Shown piece after piece: positions 1 through 7,604 of a stretch of 21,456 nucleotides of DNA. Origin of the DNA: Chrysochromulina tobinii (Eukaryota; Haptophyta; Prymnesiales; Chrysochromulinaceae); NCBI GenBank assembly GCA_001275005.1, contig JWZX01000623.1:1-21456 (forward strand). Direction: 5' to 3'. The translations under genes were made by a program, and so were the position numbers. The notes under the pieces were generated by a model. The model saw nothing but the letters and a program-made list of their open reading frames with translations. It was not told the origin of the DNA and did no database searches. Positions within the stretch are counted from its first letter, which is position 1, and each line of letters opens with the position of its first letter.

Positions 1-2412
1 CGCCCCCGCCGCTCGCCGCTCCCTCCCCGTCGAGTTGGCCGTCGAGGAGGTCGCGGGGCGGCCTGAGAAGCCCAAGACGGCGCTCGCATGCGTCACTTTC
101 CCGCCCGAGCTGCTGCCGGTGGCGCGGCGCGCGCTGGCCGGCCTGCCGGGCGCGAGCCTCGTGCCGGGCCTGGGGCCGCAGCGCCTCAAGGTGCCACTCG
201 AGAGCTACAAGGCACTGCTGGAACTTCTCGAGAAGGACCAGGGCGGCGCGGTGGGTCTCGCCCCCGCACACCCGATCGAGCGAGCAGCCCTCGCGTACGC
301 CCCTCCGCTCAGTGAGGCGGCCGCGGCGAAGGTGATGGCCGAGCGTCTCCCCGAACGGCTGAGTCGATCCCTGTTCGAGTTCCAGCGTGAGGGGGTGCAG
401 TTTGCCATCCGGCACGGTGGGCGCGTCCTCATTGCCGACGAGATGGGTCTCGGGAAGACGGTGCAGGCCATCTGCACCGCGCTCTGCTACCCGAATGACT
501 GGCCAGCCCTCGTCATCTGCCCAGCGTCCCTCGTCGATAACTGGGCGAACGAGCTGTCCACTTGGCTCGGGCGTGCCGGCGTACCCGAGCCGTCGGGGCT
601 CGTCCACCGCGTCAAAAAGGGGGCCGATCCGCTCCGGCCGCCACAGGCTGCCCAAGCACTTGCTGCCTTCACGCCGCGTGGCGCCGGTGGCCAATACGGG
701 AGCGCCAGTGGCAGCGACGACGATGGAAGCAACCAGGGGGGCAGCCAGGGGGGCAGCCAGGATGGCAGCCAGAGGGGCGCCGGTGGGGTCGCGCGTGGTG
801 TCACGATCATCTCGTACGCCCTCGCCGAGAAGGCGGCCGCTGACCTTCTCAGGTGCGGCTTTGGCATCCTCATCTGTGACGAATCCCATGCCCTCAAGGG
901 GGCAGATACCAAGCGCACCAAGGCATTGATCCCGATGATTGCTCAGGCACGGCGAGCTCTGCTTCTCTCCGGTACGCTGCCCAGGCTCTCAACGGCCGCT
1001 CGGTCCTCCTCGCCCTCCCGCTCGTCCTCCATTCACACCCTCATTCACACCTCATCGCGCCCCTCCCTCCCCCTCTCGTGCAGGTACGCCGGTGCTCTCG
1101 CGCCCGATCGAGCTCTACACGTGCGCGCATGCATTGCGCCCAGCTGTCTTCGGCACCCAAAAGGAGTATTCGGTGCGCTACTGCGCGGCCAAGCAAGGGA
1201 GATGGGGTTGGGACGATAAGGGATCGTCCAATCTTCTTCATCTGTCGGCGGTGCTCGCGCATTGCCTCATGGTGCGCCGGGAGAAGCGCGCTGTCCTCTC
1301 GCAACTGCCGCCCAAGCTGCGACAGGCGGTGAGTGTCGAGATCGATGCGAAGAGTAGTGGTGCCATCGCACGCCGGCTGGCTGAGATTATCAAGCACGGA
1401 GGCGGCGGCGGCGGCGGCGACGACGAGGGGGGCGGCGGTGGCCAGCACAACCCTATGCTGACGGAGGTGTGCGGTCTGACGGGCGAGGCGAAGGTGAACG
1501 GCGTGGTGCAGCACGTGCTCACGACCCTCGAGGCGTCGCCAGAAGTCAAGCTACTCCTCTTCGGGCATCACCAGGCGGTGCTCGATGCGCTCGAGGCGGC
1601 GCTCCTCGAGAAGGCCAAGGTCGTGGGTGGGCTAGTGCGGATCGACGGCCGCACCCCGACTGAGCATCGCCAGCCGCTCGTCGACCGATTCCAATCGGAG
1701 TCGTCCGTACGTGTGGCGCTCCTCTCGATCAATGCGGCGGGGGTGGGGCTGACGTTAACGGCCGCCTCACTCGTCATCTTTGCGGAGCTTTCGTGGAACG
1801 TCGCCTTCCTGCTGCAGGTGACGGGGTGCCACGGGCGGTCCGCCCGAGTGCCCACCTGCGTGCCCCGGAGTGCCTCCGGAGTGCCAGTGACCTCCTGAGT
1901 GACCTCCTGAGTGCCTCATGAGTGACTTTCTGAGTGCCTCCTTAGTGCCTCCTGCGTGCCTCCTGAGTGACCTCCTGAGTGCCACAAGTATCCTAGCATG
2001 ACGACGGATTGGCCGGTGGCAGGCGGAGGACCGCGCGCACCGCATCGGGCAGCACTCCTGCGTGCACGTGCAGTACTGCTTGGCGGAGGGCACCGTCGAT
2101 GATTGGATGTGGCGTACAGTCGAACGCAAGCTCTCGGTGACCGGCTCGACTCTCAACGGTCGCGACGCATTGCAGGGTGGCGCCGGCTTTGCACAGCACC
2201 AGGGGGTCGGAGCGGCCAGCGTGGCCAGCGTGGCGGGTGGGGGAGGTGCCGCTGGTGCCGAAATTGGCAACCATGACCTTCGTATGATGCTCGGCGCTCG
2301 CAAGGAGCCGCCTGGGCGCACGGCGGAGGGCGAGAGTGCTGCGGCCAAACGGCTGTGCCAACGGCCGCCGCCCGCCGCCCGCGAGGTCATCTCGCTTGAT
2401 GAGGACGACTGA
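1..2412 (+). CDS. SMARCAL1: SMARCAL1-like annealing helicase (HARP + SNF2), 5' partial, three exons
   Basis: Probable DNA annealing helicase of the SNF2 superfamily; in other eukaryotes SMARCAL1 rewinds RPA-coated DNA and remodels stalled forks in the nucleus. The frame is open to the left edge and the first in-frame start-like codon (35) is TTG, so the true start lies outside. Exons are 1-971, 1084-1817 and 2023-2412. In order: a HARP-like region (about nt 80-330); helicase motif I DEMGLGKT (nt 437-460); motif II DESH (878-889); motif III LLLSGTP, split by intron 1; then SRPIELYT, RYCAAK and WGWDDKGSSNL, all typical of SMARCAL1; and the C-lobe FGHHQAVLDAL, RIDGRTP, LLSINAAGVGLTL, VIFAELSWN, followed across intron 2 by AEDRAHRIGQ. 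A Ser/Gly insert of about 40 residues (nt 670-800) lies in the first RecA lobe. The protein ends in VISLDEDD, a SUMO-interaction-like tail. ZRANB3 is the main alternative, but the HARP-like segment favours SMARCAL1. Confidence 0.92.
972..1083 (+). other. Intron 1 of the SMARCAL1-like gene
   Basis: A 112-nt GT-AG intron. The donor is CTCTCCG|GTACGC and the acceptor CTCGTGCAG|GTACGCC. Removing it restores the conserved helicase sequence SGTPVLSRPIELYT across the join, in phase 1. The intron is rich in CT and contains repeated CCTC/CATTCACAC words. Reading through it destroys the family signature, so the call is firm. Confidence 0.92.
1818..2022 (+). other. Intron 2 of the SMARCAL1-like gene, containing a minisatellite
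   Basis: A 205-nt GT-AG intron. The donor is CTGCTGCAG|GTGACGG and the acceptor GGTGGCAG|GCGGAGG, in phase 0. Removing it joins LSWNVAFLLQ to AEDRAHRIGQ, the diagnostic SNF2 motif V-VI segment. Most of the intron is a tandem repeat, annotated separately. Confidence 0.92.
1867..1985 (+). repeat. Imperfect 11-12 bp tandem repeat inside intron 2
   Basis: About ten imperfect copies of a unit close to GTGACCTCCTGA alternating with GTGCCTCCTGA. The copies differ at one or two bases (for example GTGACTTTCTGA, GTGCCTCATGA). The repeat occupies more than half of the intron and stops before the acceptor. It looks like a minisatellite with no coding role. Confidence 0.85.
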
Positions 2413-2806
2413 GTAGCGCGCACTTCGCGAGCGGAGCGTGGGGGGGGGCGTGCCGCCTGCGGCGTGCAGGTAGCGCGGCTGCACCAGCCTGAGAGCTGAG
2501 ATGGATCCCAATCAGATCTTTCGATATGATCCCTATGATGCCGCATCGACATAGCATCGACATACAGTGTGTAGTCGCATACTCCACTGGCGCTACTAAC
2601 TGGCGCACTGCGCGACATAGCAGTACACTGTGGAAGACGTTATTACTTATTTACAAATTTTTTACAAATCTGTACTTTGTCCACAGTGCACTTTAAAAAT
2701 ACCGGACGACGTGTGCACACCCTCGTGCGGGAGCTGTACCGCGCCTTCTAGTTAGTTAAGGTAACCCTCCGTCGACGGCGTCGTGCCCAGGCGCTACGCC
2801 TACGGA
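2413..2806. other. Convergent 3' intergenic region with an AT-rich hairpin candidate
   Basis: 394 bp between the stop of the helicase gene and the stop of the convergent AP2/SP-RING gene. No coding potential was seen. It contains a GC-rich first half, a direct repeat GCATCGACATA (about 2542-2566), and an AT-rich core (2636-2670) flanked by 13-nt inverted arms. On the minus strand TTTGTAA occurs twice near 2650-2670; this could serve the 3' end of the minus-strand gene, but that is a guess. Confidence 0.6.
2622..2692. repeat. Inverted repeat flanking an AT-rich core
   Basis: The arm AGTACACTGTGGA (2622-2634) matches the reverse complement of TCCACAGTGCACT (2680-2692) at 12 of 13 positions. 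The 45-nt loop is AT-rich and holds two TTTACAAAT copies. It lies where both convergent transcripts would end, so a 3'-end hairpin is possible. Chance or an old transposon remnant cannot be excluded. Confidence 0.5.
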
Positions 2807-5494
2807 CTAACCCTGACATGTGTAGCCCTTAGATCGTGCCTGAGTACCAGCACGCGACTTCAGTCGCCTGGCTGTCAGAGTTCGCCACTCATACACCTCA
2901 TCTCCGCCAGCATCATGAGTCGTGCCCGTACTCGTACCACCCGCACCCGCACACTCGCTCTCATGCAGTGTGTGCCACCTGCCTTCGCCGTCGTCGTACA
3001 TGATGAGGTGATGCCAATCAAAGGCTTCGACGCTACCCGGCTGCCAGCGTTGCAGAGAAGGCCAGTAGACTTCGATTCGGCTCCCAATCGCTGGTTCAGC
3101 TGGTTCGCCAGCGTCGAGGCGAGTGGCTGCGGTGAGAAGTCGACGATGGTCGTCGTCCCCTTGGGCGGCGTGACGTAGGTGCTGCCGGGGCGCGGCTTCG
3201 GGCGGCCGCGGGTCGGGCGCGGGCCTTGCGTGGGCGACTCCTGCAGCACCTCGATGTTGTCTGAGACGATTGTGAACATGTCGGCGGGAGCAGGGTAGCA
3301 GCCCGTGGACGCATCCGTGATCCGCTCGTAGGCCGAAGCCCTCGCTCGCTGTCACGCACTCTTGCGAGTCTGAGTCCTCCCCAGGTGGGGTGCAGACGGC
3401 GCCCTCGGTCACCGATGGCTCAACCATCTGCACAACCATCGCTTCCATCGAGATGCGGTCGGCTCCCATGGACACAGCTTTGAACAGGCTCTGGTCCACC
3501 AAGAGGTGAGCACGTGAGCTCTGCGGCTTCGACTTCCACGCCGCCTCCTCGGCCGCCGCTGCCTCCTCGGCCGCCGCTGCCTCCTCGGCCGCCGCTGCCT
3601 CCTCGGCCGCCGCTGCCTCCTCGGCCGCCGCCGCCTCCTCGGCCGCCGCCGCCTCCTCGGCCGCCGCTGCCTCCTCGGCCGCCGCCGCCTCCTCGGCCGC
3701 CGCCGCCTCCTCGGCCGCCGCCGCCTTCTCAGCCGCCGCCGCCTTCTCGGCCGCCGCCGCCTTCTCGGCCTCCGCCGCCTTCTCGGCCGCCGCTGCCTTC
3801 TCCGCTTCGGAGTCCTCTTCGGCTTGCAGCACATCCTCCTCGCCCGGCTCTGCCGCCGCTCGCCCCGCCCCAATGTGCCTCGCGTAGTTCAAGGCCGCCT
3901 CCTCCGGCGTCGCAAACCTGCCTAGGTAGCGCTTCTCGCCATTCACTCTCATAACTGCCTCATACTTTCCATCATGCCTGTACACGCCCTTGAAGCCGGA
4001 CTGGCTGCTCGACGACAGCACGAGCTTGAGCCCCTCGGCCGCCGCAGCCTCCCTAGCCTCGTGCGCAGTGAGCGGCTGCGGCCCTGCGGCCATCACCTCC
4101 TCCTCTCGCACCTCTCCTTCCTGCGCCTCTGCGAGCACAGTGTCCTCCTCGGCAGCCCTACGGTCAATAACCTCGGCCTTGACCTCGGCCTCGTCGTCCT
4201 CGGAAAGCACCATCACCTCCTTGCTAGCGGGCCGACCAGTGGACGCTGCTTGCGAGCACCAAGCCGAGCTTTTCTTACGCTTCACTGGCTGCGCGTACAA
4301 AGGATTCATCGCCAGCCAATCTGGCATGGGTCGCTTGCGCGTCCCACGCCGCAACGGCTCATCCAGAGTACCACGAGCGCGACCCATCGTCGTTCCGTCA
4401 CTGGATCCACTCAGCACCTCCTCGTCCATCTCATCAAGATCGATGGCGTCGATGCTGGACTGCCCCTGCTGCCGAGGGTGATCTGTCACACTGGGCGGCT
4501 CGAGCCGGACCTCGGAGCTGCCACGGATCCAGACGACTTGGGCGCTCTCGGGGAGGCTTTCGAGCAGCATCTGTAGATTCCTGTCGATCTTCACGTCTCT
4601 GGAACGCGCTATGCGTTTGCCGCAGCATGGGCACGCCTTTCCAGCGTACGAGCGCAGGGCACCGAGGTTGCATTGGGCAACATGATGGCATAAAGCCCCT
4701 TTTGCTGGCTCGACGAGACGTTCATGCGTGAGCACGCACTTGAGTTGAAGCTGCCTCCAATCGTCAGCCACGACGTCAGCAGAGCTCTCGGCGGCGAGGA
4801 CAAGGCGCACAAAGCAAGCTGGGTCGTCGAACCTGCCGTGCACCTGCGAGAGGCCGTCATCATACATCACGCGGAAGAGTTCGATGGACGACCCGTCTCT
4901 CGCGAGTTCTGTGAACGTTTCTGCAAGATAACCTTCATGCCAGTCACCATTCCAGTCTAGAGCAAGACGTGCGCCAACCTGCGCCTCGCGGGGCAGCCGC
5001 ACCATGCGCACGACGATGCTTGAGGCGCCATCACGGGCGCACGCAAAGGGCCGCGGCTGGAGACCACCCAAGCTTGCAGTGACGGTAGATGCGGCGGCCG
5101 CCGCTCCCGTTGCGAAGGTGGTGGTGGTGGAGGGGCAGGCGGCGGCGGCGAGGGCTGCGGAGGGATGGGGATCGGCGGCACGGGCGGCGGCGGCATGGGC
5201 GGCGGCATCGGCAGAGGAATGAGCGGCGGCATGTTGATGCGGCTCCAGGCTTAGCTTCAGGCCGCCAATTCCGTTGGGCGCACTGAGTTCGTCGAGGGGT
5301 GTTGCGCTAGAAGATGCCTCGCCACCGTTGAGAACCGGCGTGTGAAGTGGATGGCCGTCGTCCTCATCAGACGAATCATCATCGAGCGTGAGTCCTGGCT
5401 CAAGTCTAAAGCGTCCTCGTGGGTGCAACATCTCGAGCGGACCGGAAGGAAGCGCGCGAGGAATCAGATCTTCGATTCTCCCCGAGATCCACAT
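2807..5494 (-). CDS. Tudor-like / SP-RING / AP2 multidomain protein (putative SUMO E3-linked DNA-binding regulator)
   Basis: The open frame runs from ATG at 5494 to TAG at 2807 (895 codons). In order: a Tudor-like segment (about residues 173-228, ending YDDG-like); an SP-RING zinc finger (249-311) with ligand pattern C252, C269, H270 or H271, C288 and C290/C291, and the family's trailing DVKIDRNLQMLLESL; an acidic SIM-like IDAIDLDEMDEE (348-359) where PIAS proteins carry their SIM; a basic VKRKK likely nuclear signal (404-408); another SIM-like VMVLSEDDEAE (427-437); an AP2 domain (499-542: FKGVYRHDGKYEAVMR and YLGRFATPEEAALNYAR); a Glu/Ala repeat (564-652); and a second Tudor-like domain (803-848: SRIEVYWPSLQRW, YDDGEGRWH). 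SP-RING proteins are SUMO E3 ligases, while AP2 domains bind DNA; the combination is an inference of function. Between about 3110 and 3351 a different frame looks like the true coding frame, so the exact protein there is uncertain. Confidence 0.85.
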   Translation of the reverse strand: MWISGRIEDLIPRALPSGPLEMLHPRGRFRLEPGLTLDDDSSDEDDGHPLHTPVLNGGEASSSATPLDELSAPNGIGGLKLSLEPHQHAAAHSSADAAAHAAAARAADPHPSAALAAAACPSTTTTFATGAAAAASTVTASLGGLQPRPFACARDGASSIVVRMVRLPREAQVGARLALDWNGDWHEGYLAETFTELARDGSSIELFRVMYDDGLSQVHGRFDDPACFVRLVLAAESSADVVADDWRQLQLKCVLTHERLVEPAKGALCHHVAQCNLGALRSYAGKACPCCGKRIARSRDVKIDRNLQMLLESLPESAQVVWIRGSSEVRLEPPSVTDHPRQQGQSSIDAIDLDEMDEEVLSGSSDGTTMGRARGTLDEPLRRGTRKRPMPDWLAMNPLYAQPVKRKKSSAWCSQAASTGRPASKEVMVLSEDDEAEVKAEVIDRRAAEEDTVLAEAQEGEVREEEVMAAGPQPLTAHEAREAAAAEGLKLVLSSSSQSGFKGVYRHDGKYEAVMRVNGEKRYLGRFATPEEAALNYARHIGAGRAAAEPGEEDVLQAEEDSEAEKAAAAEKAAEAEKAAAAEKAAAAEKAAAAEEAAAAEEAAAAEEAAAAEEAAAAEEAAAAEEAAAAEEAAAAEEAAAAEEAAAAEEAAWKSKPQSSRAHLLVDQSLFKAVSMGADRISMEAMVVQMVEPSVTEGAVCTPPGEDSDSQECVTASEGFGLRADHGCVHGLLPCSRRHVHNRLRQHRGAAGVAHARPAPDPRPPEAAPRQHLRHAAQGDDDHRRLLTAATRLDAGEPAEPAIGSRIEVYWPSLQRWQPGSVEAFDWHHLIMYDDGEGRWHTLHESECAGAGGTSTGTTHDAGGDEVYEWRTLTARRLKSRAGTQARSKGYTCQG
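3110..3351 (-). other. Segment where the likely coding frame departs from the open frame
   Basis: In the open frame of the AP2/SP-RING gene this stretch reads as an Arg/His/Pro/Ala-rich sequence with low GC at third positions. A neighbouring frame reads AYERITDASTGCYPAPADMF, then IVSDNIEVLQESPTQ, the AT-hook-like TRGRPKPRPG, and TYVTPPKGTTTIVDF, with almost every codon ending in G or C. The left change could be a 64-nt intron (3349-3412, GTGACC...GACAG), which has the right length modulo 3. No clean GT-AG intron was found for the return to the original frame before the second Tudor-like domain. Alternatives are two compensating base-call errors, a GC-AG intron, or degeneration. Confidence 0.6.
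3539..3805 (-). repeat. 18-bp coding minisatellite (EEAAAA/EKAAAA)n
   Basis: About 15 tandem copies of an 18-bp unit, on the plus strand CCTCCTCGGCCGCCGCTG or a near variant. The first five copies in gene order encode EKAAAA-type hexads and the later ones EEAAAA, with variation mostly C/T at the fourth alanine codon. It lies between the AP2 and second Tudor-like domains and probably forms a charged alanine helix or flexible spacer. Confidence 0.93.
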
Positions 5495-6216
5495 GCATGC
5501 ATGCCAACGGCGATATCGAAAGGGGTTACCCTCACCGGTTACTTCGGATGTCAGTGGTTGTGTCAGTGGTGTCAGTGGTGAGTGTCAGTGGTTCCAGTAC
5601 ACAACGGGAGTGGACTGGCGCCAAAGAGGCCGGCGGAGTATCCCGGTCACGCGGTCAGCGCGAGAACGTGGTGCGGCCCGGTGCCGTGGCGCGGCCGTGC
5701 CGGCAACCTGGCGCTGGCCGGCAACGCCGGACCGCGAACCCGAACGGTCAACCTCTAACGGTGAACGGAGTTTACCGGGACCCGGACCGTCCCACTGAAC
5801 GTTATCTGACTTGTTCCCCGCCACGCACGATCGATCCTAGCTGAATGCGCAATTATCTCAGCCCCCCGCCATGGAACCCGAACCCCACTGAGTGTGTCTG
5901 CGCCAGAGCCCTATAGCGGGCCCGTGACCGCACCCCCTCAGACCTCTCTATCTCCAGAATCACTCTCACTTGTCGTGTCGCTGTGGACCTCTTGCGCGTT
6001 GGGTCCCCATGCCTACTACACAGCCGTGTGCCCCTCCCGCCGTACTGTGGAACTGTGATGCCCCGACCCTGACCATCGGCAGCTCCCCACCCGGGCGTCT
6101 CTTGCGAAAGAATGTGACGCTTCAAAACATGTCATTCGGGACGGCAACATCATCGGGCTGCAAAGTGGTCTTCGACAGCAGCTCACACCCCTTCTGGAGC
6201 CCGCGGGTTGTGGAGC
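5495..6216. other. Intergenic region between two minus-strand genes
   Basis: 722 bp that should hold the 3' UTR of the tetraspan gene (right side) and the promoter and 5' UTR of the AP2/SP-RING gene (left side). Short open frames exist on both strands but have no recognisable domain or repeated codon pattern. A GTCAGTGG-type repeat lies close to the AP2/SP-RING start. No TATA box could be assigned. Nothing else was seen. Confidence 0.5.
5548..5598. repeat. Short GTCAGTGG tandem repeat upstream of the AP2/SP-RING start
   Basis: Four copies of GTCAGTGG(T) spaced by a few bases, 55-105 bp upstream of the ATG at 5494. On the gene's strand the repeated word is CCACTGAC. Its place suggests either 5' UTR/promoter elements or a simple repeat. 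Confidence 0.7.
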
Positions 6217-7405
6217 TCAAAGCGGCTCAGAGACCATGCCATCCTGATCCTTATTCATAGAGCCCATAGCGATCTCCGATGGGTTTTCCTCCTTGTACTC
6301 CTCCAATTGAACGGATGGGTTGACAGGTGGCTTGAAGAACAAGAGCTGCGCCGAGAAGGCCACGCCGAGCCAGGAGCCGAAGTAGCCGTTGCAAGTCACG
6401 TGGAAGGGCGACGAGCCGGGGAAAGTGGTCCAGAAGGCCTCGATCACCCAGCAGACCAGCAGGACGAGATAGAGGAAGGTGAAGAGCTTCTCGACCTTGC
6501 CTGAGATGTAGCCGGGCTTGAATACGATGAAGCACGCGAAGCAGAGCGTGACGATGGACAGCCAGAAGGCGTAAATCATCGCCTGAATATTATATTCCAT
6601 GATGTCTTGCTGCTGGAGCATCCGCCCGCTGGAGGGGGGCGCGGGGGGCTTGCCGGGCGGCGGCGGCGCCCTGGGTGGCGAGGGGGGGTTCGAGTGCCAC
6701 ACGGGCACGGGGCGCCACGGGCCACCATCCGCGGGCATTTGGGTAGGATCAAAGGCGAGATACGGGTACGATTGGACTGCGAGCAACGGAGCCGGGACGC
6801 GCGGGGTCACGCGTGCTTCAAGGCGGCGCGGCGCGGCGCATGGTTCAAGCCATAGGACATGATGCGCCAAGTTCAAGCCTCTTGGCGAGCTTACGAAGAA
6901 CCATAATGGAAGAGATGATCAAACCGAACGCAGGCGAGACTCCGGTCTTTGCGCGGAGGTCGTCGACCATTTTGGCGGGATCCACGCCGATGTTGCCGAG
7001 GGAAGCGCATGCCCCCGCCCAGCACGCAAAGTACCCGTTATTTGTCTGATCGAACCCGTGCTCCGGCATGTTTGTCAGGATGAAAGCGCCAATCGTTATG
7101 TTCACGAACAGGAACAAGGAAATGAGACCCTCGACGGTAATGGGCCCGATCAAGGGCGCCTTGGCAACCAGGACCTTCTGCAAGATGGCCTGTTTCATCT
7201 TCAGCATGAACAAAGCGACCACGCAAACGATGATCTCCATAATGCACATGACGAAGGCGTAAGCATTGTTAAAGCCGACGCAGAATTTCAAGCCATTGGA
7301 GGCGGCGCACAGATCCACAGGGTCATAGGTCAGGAACAGCGACGCAATCAACACCACCACTGAAGCCAAGAGCAAGAAGCCGGTCGACGTCGGGTTGAGA
7401 ACCAT
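6217..7405 (-). CDS. Duplicated four-helix (MARVEL-like?) membrane protein, two exons
   Basis: Exon 1 is 7405-6895 and exon 2 is 6776-6217, giving 356 residues from ATG 7405. The protein consists of two repeats of four hydrophobic helices. Approximate helices: 9-26, 47-69, 92-111, 123-140, 158-178, 237-257, 267-287, 302-318. Matching marks confirm the duplication: LFLTYDPVDL and PYLAFDPTQM after helices 1 and 5; NNAYAFVM and MIYAFWLS at helices 2 and 6; TNNGYFACWAG and TCNGYFGSWLG at helices 4 and 8. The second unit has a proline-rich loop (about 190-220) after its first helix. The acidic C-terminus (LEEYKEENPSE) is probably cytoplasmic. The four-helix layout recalls MARVEL proteins of vesicle membranes, but I do not recognise a named family, so function is unknown. 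Confidence 0.82.
6777..6894 (-). other. Intron of the tetraspan gene
   Basis: A 118-nt intron with donor CTTC|GTAAGC and acceptor TTGCTCGCAG|TCCAATC on the minus strand, phase 1. Removing it joins the hydrophobic SPAFGLIISSIMVL to LQSYPYLAFDPTQ. This recreates the same helix-then-YDP/FDP arrangement as in the first repeat unit. Length and splice sites resemble the introns of the helicase gene. An alternative acceptor near 6606 would drop the proline-rich loop but fits the repeat less well. Confidence 0.82.
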
Positions 7406-7604
7406 TGAGGGTCGGCCACAATTGATTCCAGGGCAGGTTCCAGTGCTTTCCGAGGGAGATAACGGAGAGACGAAACCACGCGCCGTGTTGGGCGATTCAC
7501 TCCAATCGCGTCAGTTGCAGTCAGTCAGTCAGTTACTGCGGTCCTACAGCTACAACACGAGCAAGCGTGCGTACACCGGCGTCAGATAAAAAGTTAGTTG
7601 GGAT
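7406..7604. other. Intergenic region with a CAGT simple repeat
   Basis: 199 bp between the tetraspan start and the stop of the TTL-like gene. It contains GTCAGTTGCAGTCAGTCAGTCAG (7510-7533 or so), a CAGT microsatellite about 105-130 bp upstream of the tetraspan ATG. On the gene's strand it reads as repeated ACTGAC/CTGACTG words. No ORF of interest. Confidence 0.6.

Noticed and set aside
1767-2618. A 283-codon minus-strand frame over helicase exon 3
   Set aside because: The plus strand holds the conserved SNF2 motif VI and splice sites; the minus-strand repeats come from the intron minisatellite.
2793-2815. GGACTAACCCTGAC near 2805 resembling GGACTGACCCTGAC near 15546 as a shared 3' element
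   Set aside because: Only 14 bp match with one difference, and the two sites lie differently relative to gene ends. Too little to call a repeat.
3541-3805. A CRISPR-like regular repeat
   Set aside because: The 18-bp units are contiguous without spacers and stay in frame in a coding region, so this is a coding minisatellite.
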